Positions 24,437 through 34,117 of a DNA stretch of 64,000 bases are shown here, in pieces. The stretch covers positions 29,383,066-29,447,065 of the forward strand of contig JAMXIF010001253.1 of NCBI GenBank assembly GCA_028583685.1. Reading direction: 5' to 3'. Each line of letters starts with the position of its first letter. Position 1 is the first letter of the stretch. The position numbers and the translations under genes were made by a program. The stretch is from Petaurus breviceps papuanus (lineage: Eukaryota; Chordata; Mammalia; Diprotodontia; Petauridae). The notes beneath the pieces are model-generated. The model did not search any database. It saw only the letters and a program-made list of their open reading frames with translations, and was not told the origin of the DNA.

Positions 24437-24910
24437 CAGCACACAGGAGGGCTGCTTGCACAGGTTCACCCTCAATCTGGTCAGACAGGAAAGACACCAA
24501 GGAGTTAATAATCTTACTTCATTCTAGTCTAATTTTCTCAGAAGAAGATTGTGGATAATGTGAGGACAAACTCCTACAGCATACCCTAATCACTCATGTC
24601 CAAGGGGCCTGCAAGAAGGGGGGGGGGGTAACTACCCCTGTCTTGATGGGGTCAATCAAGACAGGTATAACTTGTGCATCCCCCTAAATCCCCTCAAGCC
24701 TCAGTGGGGGCCAGTTAAGTCATGCACAGCATTCTAGCTTGTGCGTTCAACCCTAAGGTTCTCCCCCTAAGCCTTGATGGGAGCTGATCAAAGCATACAT
24801 GGTATTTGTGCATTCAGTCCTAAGGTTCCCCATTTACTGACCAATGCTCTGTTTTTATAGGGGCAACAGACAAAGAAAGTATATTACCAGCAATAGCCTC
24901 ACAAGTTTAC
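24432..24910 (-). mobile_element. LTR-like fossil, antisense, related to 25475-26010
   Basis: The reverse complement of 24437-24540 matches the 3' end of the plus-strand LTR-like copy ending near 26010 (GAACCTGTGC, then AGCAGCC and CTGTGTGCT). Polyadenylation-type text (AGTAAGATTATTAACTCC) is present. The left part holds a degenerate tandem repeat (24630-24850). The far boundary is unclear. It is a noncoding relic. Confidence 0.5.
24630..24850. repeat. Degenerate tandem repeat, unit about 70 bp, three copies
   Basis: Three imperfect units share CTTGTGCATTC-, CCTAAGGTTC- and AAGCCTTGATGGG-like blocks at about 24630-24705, 24706-24779 and 24780-24845. It lies inside the LTR-like region. Confidence 0.65.
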
Positions 24911-25474
24911 ATCGCCCCATTCCTGTATCTCACTGTGGCAATTGCAGTAGATGTTTATATTATTTATCATTATATAATGCTGTGCAAGTGTGGTGGAGAT
25001 ATTTTGAACCATAATTGTGGGAACTCATATCTAATACCTGGGAACAAGAGATTATGACTATAGATCCTGGGAAACTGAACTTTAAAAAATAATAACAAAA
25101 ATCCACTTTACACACACTGAAACCCACCTTACTTACAAAAATTAACCCAGATACATTAACATAGAGCACATACAAAATAATATAATTTGGAAGAGGAGTG
25201 TGGTGGACTTGGAGGATCAGGAGGGAGGTCCATAACCTGTGTTTTGCAGAAAGTCAGGGATTTGACATGGCAGAAAAGGAAGTGGACTGGTTATTTAGTA
25301 AGAGAGTGTGTAGGGTTAATGGAATACAAGATCTTTCCTGTTCATTAACAGGCCTATGTGACTACATGTGTTCCTTTTTCCATTGGAACAAGGATTGTGT
25401 TCCCAGGTCTAAAGGTACACAGGTATTTCAATCATGGATGTCTTGCTTCTTTGAGCTCCAGCCCAATTCACAGC

Positions 25475-26010
25475 TGTGATACATCCTGAGTCAAACAGAC
25501 CCCATCAAGTGATTCAGGGAGATTTATGACCTTGGAGGAGGAACTTGCCCAAGGGGAAGCTTGCTTAAGAGAGGCTTGCTTGCAGGAAGGCTTTCACACC
25601 TTTTGGCACTGGGCCAATTAGGCACTGAATCACTGTGGATTGTGATGCCTTCTGACTGAACCTATTAGCTGAAAACTATATCTACAGGGAGGTTGGTATT
25701 TTACTTTGGGACTTACTCATGGGAAGAATTTTTCTTTGTGATTTGGTCATATGAGACTCTAGGTAGCCATTGTTAAGGAGCCCTCCTCCCTCCCTATGCC
25801 TGAGCCCAGATGTTGGCCCTCTCTGGTCTGGTGATTAGGTATCTATTACTCTGTCTAGACAGTTGGAGCCCTGTCTATTGGATTCTTTCTTGCATACTCT
25901 TTTCTACTTATCTGTCTATTAAAGTAAGATTGTTAATCTCTTTAAAGCTGTCTTTCCTTTAGAAAATCAGATCAAAGAACCTGTGCTAGCAGCCTACCCT
26001 GTGTGCTATC
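25475..26010 (+). mobile_element. LTR-like fossil
   Basis: Ends in the polyadenylation-type text ATTAAAGTAAGATTGTTAAT and GAACCTGTGCTAGCAGCC. It is shared in part with the LTRs at 18603-19241 and 30608-31143 and with the antisense copy at 24432. No coding part is seen. The 5' boundary is placed at TGTGATACATCC by analogy and is uncertain. Confidence 0.55.
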
Positions 26011-26459
26011 ATGGTTATTAATAGAGAATGAGAGATTACTGAAGGACAAGCCCATATGTTCCACTGGTATCCACATACTCTCAAGAGATCTAGAAGAAGG
26101 CTCCTGGCTTTTGGGGGGAACCCTGTGTTTGCTGTATTTGCTGGAAGACAAAGGAACAGTTGAGAATGAAGTATAAATAGGTTATCTATCTGTACTATCA
26201 GAGAAAGAAAATCATGTTCAGAGATATCACAGAACAATAAAGTATAGATGAAACACTGTGCTTTACACTTAGGGATATAAATGTATTTTTAAAAAAAATA
26301 GTAGTTTGTCCTCAAGACATTTACATTCCAATGAGAAGGGGATGATATATAAGAGATGATATATAAGAGATGCATAATGGCAGATAGAGTGATGAGGACA
26401 GATGACAGTTCTAGGCAAAGTGCTAGAAAAATCTGGAAAGAAATGATGCCAGAGATGAG

Positions 26460-26720
26460 TCTTTGATTTAATTCAACAAATCTTTATTAAGCTCCTACTT
26501 TGTTCAAGGAACTATGCCAAGTGCTGAGGATACAAAGAGAAAAAAGTCAAAAGTTTCTGTCCTCTGGGGGGGGGGATATAACAGAACCAAGACAAATAAA
26601 TACAAAGCATATACAAAGCAATATAACTTGAAGAGGGAAGGTGTTGTTAGCTTAAAGGAAGTTGAAGGAAGCTAGGGATTTGATGTAGCAGAGATGAAGG
26701 TATCATAGGCATGGGGAATT
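26460..26720 (+). mobile_element. Old interspersed repeat (L2/MIR3-like wording)
   Basis: AATTCAACAAATCTTTATTA, GCCAAGTGCTGAGGATACAA and ACAAAGCAATATAACTTGAA. The related split copy lies at 24320-24436 and about 25155-25300. Similar text opens at 45805 and 50815. Confidence 0.55.
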
Positions 26721-27145
26721 ATTTTGTATGAAGTTATAGAGCTGAGAGATGAAATTTTGTAAACCAAGCAACAGCTATCAGTCCAATTGGAGTAGAATAC
26801 AGAATATGTGAAGAGGAGTGACATGAAATAAACACTAGTAGTATTTAAATTATATGAAATATTGTTGCTATGAGTCAATAATATTGAGTAGGTACCAATC
26901 TTCCATAGTTCAATCCTTCCATACCACTGTATCAGCAATGCCATATTCACAATGCCTATAGAGATTACAAATATGCTGATATAATTATCCATCACAAAAC
27001 ACATCAGGTTTGCCATATGGGGAAATAAACTAGAAAATTTATTAAGATACCAAAAGACTGAGTCCCAAAACCAGAAAGTGAAAGCCATCAGAGTAGTTAT
27101 GACATTGGCACAGGTAGATAAAGTAGAAAGCACCCACATTTTCAA
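26672..27145 (-). other. Unrecognised 157-codon open frame, probably not a gene
   Basis: An ATG-started minus-strand frame of 157 codons, rich in Phe, Ile, Leu, Ser and Trp, with several hydrophobic runs (for example CFVMDNYISIFVISIGIVNM). I do not recognise it. The upstream side is a GC-rich duplicated block and the downstream side an old repeat. No splice, promoter or polyadenylation context was seen. A chance frame in AT-rich DNA is the simplest reading. Confidence 0.25.
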
Positions 27146-27194
27146 GCCTTTAAAACAGAACAGGCTACCTCAGGCAAAGGTCCTCCTCTCCCCA

Positions 27195-27345
27195 CTCACA
27201 GCAACCACCCAGCGCCCTGGAAGCGGGCTCCCAGCAGCTCCGGCCCCTGGCAGTCCTCAGCTGGAGTCCTTAGCAGAAAGTCCTGCTCCCAGCAGCTCCA
27301 GCCCCGGGCAGTGCTCAGCAGGGGTCCTAACTAAAAAAAAAAAAA
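27195..27345. repeat. GC-rich block with a two-copy tandem unit
   Basis: Two units of about 57 bp each carry GCTCCCAGCAGCTCC, a CCCNGGCAGT block and TCCTCAGCTGGAGTCCT or its variant. A run of 14 A follows. The block stands out sharply from its AT-rich surroundings. Origin unknown; a repeat 5' UTR or promoter remnant is possible. Confidence 0.7.
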
Positions 27346-27469
27346 AGGCAACCGCCGCCAACTGCCAACCGCAGGACCGTTAGCTCGGCTTTTCACTTTC
27401 TCTTGCTCTGCTATGTCAGCACGTCCATGGGGCATGGGAGATCTTTAAATCCCATAACCCTTACAACCA

Positions 27470-27745
27470 CTTGTCAGGAGAGACTACTTCTTGAAAAGCT
27501 GTTTAATTGGTCTCCCTGCCTTCTAATCATTCACAGAGCCATCAAAATAATCTTCATAAGGAACAAATCTTCCCATACCATTCTCCAGAGGATCGATTGC
27601 CTCAAGGATAAGATATCAAGTCCTTAGCCTAGCATTTAAGGCCCTCCACAATCTGGCTCCAAATTGCTTTTCCATTATTATTTCTCAAAACAATTGTAGC
27701 TCTCACCTTTCCATCCTGTGCAGCTCTCATCCAAGTTCTTTCATA
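27470..27745 (+). mobile_element. L2-type LINE 3' fragment
   Basis: TTGGTCTCCCTGCCTTCTAA, CAAAATAATCTTCATAAGGA, AGCATTTAAGGCCCTCCACA and CTGGCTCCAAATTGCTTTTC are L2 3' text in order. Confidence 0.65.
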
Positions 27746-28056
27746 GGGGCCTTACTCAATTTTTCCAGACATCAAAAGGCTACCAGTGGTACATGTGAGT
27801 GACATTCTCATTATGTTCCTGGCTGTTTTTTCTTTGAATCAATTCATTTCTCCAGCAACAAGTTACATTTGTTTCTATTGTATAAATTCCTTGCTTGTAA
27901 TGCATTGCAGCCATCACACCCACCAAGTATCTCTTTCATTGCCATTTGGAAAACCCTCAATTTAAATACTTTGAAGATTTTAGTAGTGTTCTATGACTCA
28001 CAGTCACATAACATCACTGAAGGAATACTAATGTTAAAAAGGTGAGTTTTTTGTTT

Positions 28057-28199
28057 ATTGTGAAGATATATGTAGATCCTATATTTGATTGCATGCTGCC
28101 ATGGGAGGGGGAGGGGGGGAAGAGGGAAAGGGAGAAAATTTGAAACTCATGGGATTGTGGAACTAAATGTTGTAAACTAAAAGTAAATAAATATTTTTT
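28057..28199 (+). mobile_element. 5'-truncated LINE (L1-like) 3' end with target-site duplication
   Basis: GGGAGGGGGAGGGGGGAAGA, AAATTTGAAACTCATGGGAT and AACTAAAAGTAAATAAATAT form a typical marsupial LINE 3' end. The flanking direct repeat AAAGGTGAGTTTTTTGTTT (28038-28056) recurs with small changes at 28200-28216. Confidence 0.75.
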
Positions 28200-28406
28200 A
28201 AAGTGAGTTTTTGTTTGAAAATTGGGGTGATTAAAATAACTTCTCAGTATTCTACTAATGGAGAAGTATTTATTGAATTTTTTATATGTGGAGTTGGAAA
28301 TTGTTATAAAGATGTTTAAAAAAAAATCTAAAGTAGGTTTTGATCTTGGTCTCTTGACTCCAAGGGCATGCCACTAGTGGAGTGGGGGAGAGGAAAGGGG
28401 AGGCAG

Positions 28407-29898
28407 TGTAATAGTAATGAAATTTAAAGATCCCCCTGTATTGGCTTGGTTTTTGGTTTGATTGTGTTAAAACCCAGAGCTTGTGAATCCCACTTGTGGG
28501 ATGGACTTGTTGACATGAAAAGAGAGGGTTGAACTGGGAGGAGCTAGTGAATTTAGAGAGACACAAGAAAAGATAGAGGCAGAAGAACTTTTTGGAAGCA
28601 GCATCTTGGAGGCAGAAAGAGACTGAGAGGATTGCTGAGGGCCAGTTTGAATTGCCCAGGACTTTTGAGAGCTGTCAAGGACTGAGGAGATATGGCTGTT
28701 ATGCTGGTACTTTGTCTGTCTATTTTGATGTTGTTTTTCCAGATCTGTCCACTGGTGAAAGACAGTGCTGTTGTTGCAGAGGTCCTGGAATCTTGCTGTT
28801 AGTTAAGAGCTCCAGAGACTGTTCTGCAGACAGAAAGTGAATTCTGTCCACTGGTGAAGGACAGTGCTGTTGTTGCAGAGGCCTTGGAACCTTGCTATTG
28901 GTTCAGAGCTCCTGAGACCATTCTGCAGACAGAGAATGAATGAATGAATGAAGACACTGGCAATGTATCTTGTGGCCTTGCTAAGCTTTGTCTCCCCAGG
29001 AACAAAGATTGCTGAGAACTTGCCTCCTGTCAAGATGAAGAAAAGACCTCTCTTTGGGTATTAAATGCTGTGCTTAAGCTTGTTGTAACTCTGGGGTAGA
29101 TGGCTTATTCAGTTGTAATCCAAGGGTGGGGAACTTTTGACTTTTTTGTGCTCTGTGATTGAACAAATGAATGTACTTTACTTACCGTGTTTCCCAGATA
29201 ATAAGACCTATCCCGAAAATAAGCCCTCCCCGTACTGTGTAAAATTCCTCTAAAATAAGCCCTCCCCCCAAAAATAAGCCCTATTGAGATTGCTACTGTA
29301 GTGAAGGTGATCCCCTGCACTACACACTACATTACAGTACCCTCTGTATGCACCGTCCCCCCCCAGGTGAAACGCACGCCGTGCTCCAAGCTGCATCCAA
29401 TCAGAGCTGTAGCAGTGAGCGAGTCATCCTGTTCTTCCCCAGTGATTTGCTTATTGAATAAAGGTACATTTTTTTGTTCACATTTACCTGTTTATTAAAA
29501 TTACTGTCAATGTTCATTAAAATAAGCCCTCCCCTGAAAATAATCCCTCTGGTGTTTTTCTGTCCAAAAAAAAATATAATAAGACAGTGTCTTATTATCG
29601 GGGAAACATGATATGATTGGAAACTAATCTCCATTTGAGAAGAGGGGCTTTGTGATGGACTAAATGAATGTACAGCCTAGGGGTAGAGTAGTATTTAGAA
29701 GAGGGACTCTGTGATTGATTAAATGAATGTAATGTCCAGGGGTGGGGTAGTACTTGATTGAATTACGCTTGGTAAATACTGTATTTTGAATGATGATATA
29801 TTTTGATTTTCTCTGTTCTTAATTCTTCACTAAATAAAATGGAGAGCACCTATGCTGGTATTTTGAACCTTGGGAAGTTGCCTTTGCTTGGCATTACA
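28407..29898 (+). mobile_element. Solo LTR fossil with an internal MITE
   Basis: Begins TGTAATAGTAATG and ends GGCATTACA. TGTAAT/ATTACA are matching inverted termini. The 5-bp duplication GGCAG flanks it exactly at 28402-28406 and 29899-29903, as expected of retroviral integration followed by LTR-LTR recombination. AATAAA lies near 29836. Near-identical text forms a second copy at 32389-33527. A 427-bp DNA transposon (29185-29611) interrupts it. Units of about 110 bp (CCACTGGTGAAGGACAGTGC) repeat inside the LTR. No coding region remains. Confidence 0.85.
29185..29611 (+). mobile_element. pogo-derived MITE, internal deletion of the 34118-36021 type
   Basis: TA duplications at 29183-29184 and 29612-29613 flank a 427-bp element whose termini match the autonomous element's TIR (CCGTGTTTC...). 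The left 268 bp corresponds to 34118-34388 and the right part to 35882-36021. The middle, which carries the transposase, is missing. The MITE keeps the last transposase codons and the stop (ATT GAA TAA at about 29453-29461). The sister LTR at 32389 shows the uninterrupted target near 33238-33244. It needs transposase supplied in trans. Confidence 0.92.
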
Positions 29899-29903
29899 GG
29901 CAG

Positions 29904-30607
29904 GAGCAAATAAAGTTCAGATATAATGAAGTATTAAGTCTGGATGATTGAGAGTATATTGAGGTATACAAAGATGAGGACTGATTTGTGCTGTTTGGCC
30001 TCATAGGGCAGATCTATGACAACAGTGAATGGAAGTTGCAAAAAGGCAGACTCTGGCTCCATGTAAGGAAAGAGTTCCTTGAAATCAGTTGTCCAAGGTG
30101 GAATGGGCTGTCTCTAGAAGTGGTAGATAGACCATCTGTGGAGATTCTTCATGCCAAAACTGAATAACCATTTGCTGACATGTACATTCTCAGGTACAAC
30201 TTGGATTAGATTACCTTGAAACTCCCCACCACTCTAGTGATTTCCCTAGTGTATCAATTCCATAAACATTTATTGTGGCACCTATTTGCAAAGCACTGTG
30301 ATAAGTTCTAGACATTCAATGAGCCCTTGCCTTCAAAAGAACTTGCCCATATTAGGGACCCTGCCTTCACATCCTTCTGACCCCTACTAGCACCTACTAT
30401 TTATATGTACTAGTAAATCAAGAAGTATTTGTCCATCAAAGCATGTGTGTGTGTGTGTGTGTGAGACAGACACTATAAATGGACAATGATCTCAACTCAG
30501 AATTTAAGTAGAAGAGTAGGAGAGTGAGTTGGATTGTTTTGAGGAAACTGCACAGCTTCTTCCTGAGGGTGTGAGAAATTATTATTAACAACTAATACCT
30601 TGGGGAG
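29904..30607 (+). other. Intergenic with a CR1/L3-like fragment
   Basis: About 30030-30230 reads like a sense CR1/L3 3' region (GGTGGAATGGGCTGTCTCTA, AGAAGTGGTAGATAGACCAT). A GT dinucleotide run lies at 30443-30463. The 99-codon minus-strand frame at 30497-30796 overlaps the LTR start and is not a gene. Confidence 0.5.
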
Positions 30608-31143
30608 TGTAATGTGAATGTAAATTTTAAAGATCTTCCCTGCCCCTAGGCAAAAGTGCACCAGAAGCCTGGGGAGGGAGGCTTGTTTTTCAGTAGATAC
30701 TTTTTGATTGGCCAGTGGGTCAATAAGGTTGTTACATTCTCCGAGCCAGGAGAAGGCTATATAAGCCCTGATGTGTAGCTTTGTTTTGGGACTCACTTTG
30801 AGAAGTGTTCTGTGATTTGATCTGAATTCTGGGAAGCTGTTGTTGAGAGTCCCCCGGCTTTGAAAAACCCAGAATGTGGAAACCCAGATGTTGACTGGGT
30901 ATGGATGTAATGGTTGGACAGTTTGGAAATCTGTCTACTTGATGTTTCTGTCTTGATAATTATGCCTGTATACTTTGAGGTTCAGGGTGCTGACCTTTTC
31001 TCCTGAACAAGGTAAACGATATATGTCTGACTGATTAAAGTAAGCTTGTTAACCCATTTTGAGTTGCTTTCCTTTAACAAAGCAGATCCAAGAACCTGTG
31101 GTAGCTGCAAACCCCGAGGACGCTTGGGGTGCTTGCTGCTACA
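30608..31143 (+). mobile_element. Solo LTR fossil, complete, with 5-bp duplication
   Basis: Begins TGTAATGTGAATG and ends GCTTGCTGCTACA, length 536 bp. GGGAG flanks it exactly at 30603-30607 and 31144-31148. A TATA box (CTATATAAGCCC, about 30758) and a polyadenylation signal ATTAAA (about 31034) sit in the usual LTR positions. The antisense copy is at 18603-19241. The start resembles the LTR family at 28407 and 32389, so the two are probably related families. Confidence 0.85.
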
Positions 31144-31149
31144 GGGAGA

Positions 31150-31600
31150 TTCAGAGCCTCTTCCCTTTTTCTAAGTTCCTCATTTTAAAAAGTTCAGGTT
31201 TTCTTAAAGGACTTTACCAATAATGAGATTGCACTGACTCTTCTAGATCTTGATCAGATTCCCACCCAACCTTGTAAGGAATTTAATCTAGGTTGGGGAA
31301 GTCCATTGTGTTCTACTCAAGTTTGGGGGGATATGGATCCTTTTGTCTAGATAGCCCAAGGCTGCAGGTGTTCTGAGTAGAAATGATTTTCTCTATCCAA
31401 GGGTGATGTGATGATGGGTGACATCAGTCCTTCACTGGAAGGGGATATAAAATGTGAACCCTGCCACCATGATTGTCTTTGGTCTAAGAGAAAGATGGCC
31501 AAATGACCATCCTTTTATTAATAACCTGCAGGCCTTATTAATAAAATAATTAAATTACCCAGAAAATGTGTCTCTTGAACGTTTTTAAACATCACAAGGG
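31150..31600 (+). mobile_element. Possible LTR fossil
   Basis: A GGATATAAAATGTGAAC TATA-like motif (about 31442) is followed about 90 bp later by ATTAATAAAATAATTAAATT, then a GTGTCTCTTGAACG end. This is an LTR-like promoter and polyadenylation layout. Exact ends and flanking duplications were not found, and no second copy is in the window. Confidence 0.35.
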
Positions 31601-31724
31601 GGGAAAGAATCATATTTTATGGCACTAATGTTCTTCTGGTAATGACATATGGCTGTGACACTATAGTCTTCAAAGAACTAAAATTAAGAATTAATCAAAG
31701 GGCAATGGAGAGGCACACACAGAA

Positions 31725-31870
31725 GGGCAGGTGTAGTGCTGGGGGAAGAGCACTAGATTTGGAGTCAGAGGGCATGGGTGACTGTAACTCTGTTTCCCCA
31801 TCTAAAAAGTGAGGGGGTTGGACTTAATCACTTCTAAGGTTCTCTTCCAGTTTTAAAATTATGATCATTA
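31725..31870 (+). mobile_element. MIR fossil
   Basis: GAGCACTAGATTTGGAGTCA, TGTAACTCTGTTTCCCCATC, GGGGGTTGGACTTAATCACT and TTCTCTTCCAGTTTTAAAAT. Confidence 0.7.
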
Positions 31871-32039
31871 CAAACATGTAATTATGTAGGAGTAGTCTCC
31901 AAATTTGTGTAGGGAATTCCAGGTGAGGAAACTCCCTCTACCAAAGTAGTTGTTTCCTAATTTACACACTTAAGAGGGTTACTTGCCTAACTTGTCCATG
32001 GTCATATGGCTAGAATATGCCAGAGTTGTCTTTTTGACT

Positions 32040-32300
32040 TTAAGGATGATAGCTAACATTTATATAGCACTTACTTCATACCAGGCACTTGTGCTAAGTG
32101 CTTTACAATTATAATTTCCTTTGATATTCACAACAATGCTGAGAGGTTTAAGTGCTATTATCATCTCCATTTTGCAAAGAAAGAAACTGAGGCAAATGGA
32201 AGTCATATTACTTTCCCAGAATCACACAAGCAGTCAGTATCTGAAGCCACATTTGAATTCTGGTCTTCCTGACTACACGTCCAATTCAGTAGTTAACTCT
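32040..32300 (-). mobile_element. MIR fossil, antisense
   Basis: Plus strand: GATAGCTAACATTTATATAG, TGCTAAGTGCTTTACAATTA, CTCCATTTTGCAAAGAAAGA, TTTGAATTCTGGTCTTCCTG. This is the reverse of a MIR, nearly full length. Confidence 0.8.
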
Positions 32301-32388
32301 TATGGATCCTCAACTCCACCATTGTTCCCCTTCCCCTCCCAACACATTGCTTTAATTTCTCTGGCCTGCTTTTCTTCTCTGGCTAAAT

Positions 32389-33527
32389 TACAATAGTAAT
32401 GTAATTTAAAGATCCCCCTGTATTGGCTTGGTTTTTTGTTTGTGTTAAAACCCAGAGCTTGTGAATCCCACTTGTGGGATGGACTTGTTGACTTGAAAAG
32501 AGAGTGCCGAACTAGGAGGAGCTGATGATGTAAATTTAGAGAGACACAAGAAAAGAGAGAGGCAGAAGAACTTTTTGGAAGCAGCACCTTTGGAGGCAGA
32601 GAGAGACTGAGAGGATTGCTGAGGGCCAGTTTGAATTGCCCAGGACTTTTGAGAGCTGCCACCCAGAGCTGCCAAGGACTGAGGAGACATGGTTGTTATG
32701 CTGGTACTTTGTCTGTCTGTTTTGATGTTGTTTTTCCAGATCTGTCCACTGGTGAAAGACAGTGCTGTTGTTGCAGAGGTTCTGGAACCTTGCTGTTGGT
32801 TCAGAGCTCCTGAGACTGTTCTGCAGACAGAGAGTGAATTCTTTCCACTGGTGAAGGACAGTGCTGTTGTTGCAGAGGCCTTGGAACCTTGCTGTTGGTT
32901 CAGAAGCCCTGAAGAAGGATTTCCTTGTTGTTTGTTAACAGAAATCCTGGAAGAGGGTTTTGCTAATGTTTTCAAGGGTCCTAGGACTGTTATGCAGACA
33001 GAGGATGAATTAATGAAGAGACTGGCAATGTATCTTGTGGCCTTGCTAAGCTTTGTCTCCCCAGGAACAAAGATTGCTGAGAACTTGCCTCCTGTCAAGA
33101 TAAAGAAAAGACCTCCATTTGGGTATTAAATGATGTGCTTAAGCTTGTTGTAACTCTGGGGTAGATTCAATTGTGATCCAAGGGTGAGGAACTTTTGACC
33201 TTTTTGTGCTCTGTGATTGAACAAATGAATGTACTTTATTTATGATTGGAAACCAATCTCCATTTGAGAAGAGGGACTTTGTGATGGACTAAATGAATGT
33301 ATAGCCTAGGGGTGGAGTAATATTTAGAAGAGGGACTTTGTGATTGATTAAATGAATGTAATGTCCAGGGGTGGGGTAGTACTTGATTAAATCACACTTA
33401 GTAAATGCTGTATTTTGAATGATGTCATATTTTGATCTTCTCTGTCCTTAATTTTTCACTGAATAAAATGGAGAGCACCTATGCTGGCATTTTGAACCTT
33501 GGGAAGTTGCCTTTGCTTGGCATTACA
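32389..33527 (+). mobile_element. LTR fossil, second copy of the 28407 family
   Basis: Matches 28407-29898 over its length apart from the MITE and differences in the internal tandem units. It ends GGCATTACA at 33527. It has three versions of the roughly 110-bp internal unit where the first copy has two. No flanking 5-bp duplication was recognised, and no coding or primer-binding sequence was recognised downstream. Long open frames on both strands (32445-33098 minus, 32689-33129 plus) come from the repeated units and are not genes. Confidence 0.75.
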
Positions 33528-34115
33528 CCTGCCATCTCTGGGGCTGGAGTAGGAAATTATCTCCCAGGACACCTGCCAATGCTCAGGATGTCAGGGACCA
33601 AAGTCTCTTTCACGTCTCCTCAGGATTTTTCTGACTGAGCCCTGCCATATCAACCTGCCCTTTTAAAGGTCCAATATGGAGATATGGCTCAAGTCCATAA
33701 TAAGCTAACCCACTCAAATAATCCCTTAGTCATTACCTTAATAAAATGTGTCTGTGTCAACAAGCTATTCAAATTAAGCTATCCTTCCTAATCAGTGTTC
33801 CAAAGCTGTCAGATCCCTAAGAGAAGTCTTCTCATTCTAAAAGGAAATTCAAACCTATCAAAGATCTAAAATCAAAGCAAGGAAAAATCTCATGGTTAGA
33901 ATCAATCTAGTTGATCAGGTGCCCTTATTGGCCTTTGCTGCATTCCTTTTCCTCCTCACTAACATTACATTTTCTAGACTTCTGAGTCTTCATTCTTAAC
34001 TCTTCCTTGGGTAACATTGCATAAGAATTAAAAAATTTCAAAGTTAGTGTACCACACTAATAGTGGTATAGTTGGAATAATAATGGTGTTAGAAGTGCTG
34101 GATTCTAGTCTTAGT
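33528..34115. other. Intergenic, nothing recognised
   Basis: Directly downstream of the LTR. No primer-binding site, gag-like frame or host exon was recognised. Confidence 0.5.
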
Positions 34116-34117
34116 TA

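Noticed and set aside
24630-24850. Possible CRISPR-like spaced repeats
   Set aside because: The units are contiguous and degenerate with no spacers, and the host is a vertebrate.
27078-27383. 101-codon Pro/Ser-rich open frame
   Set aside because: It arises from the duplicated GC-rich block and runs through an A14 tract. No splice or homology support.
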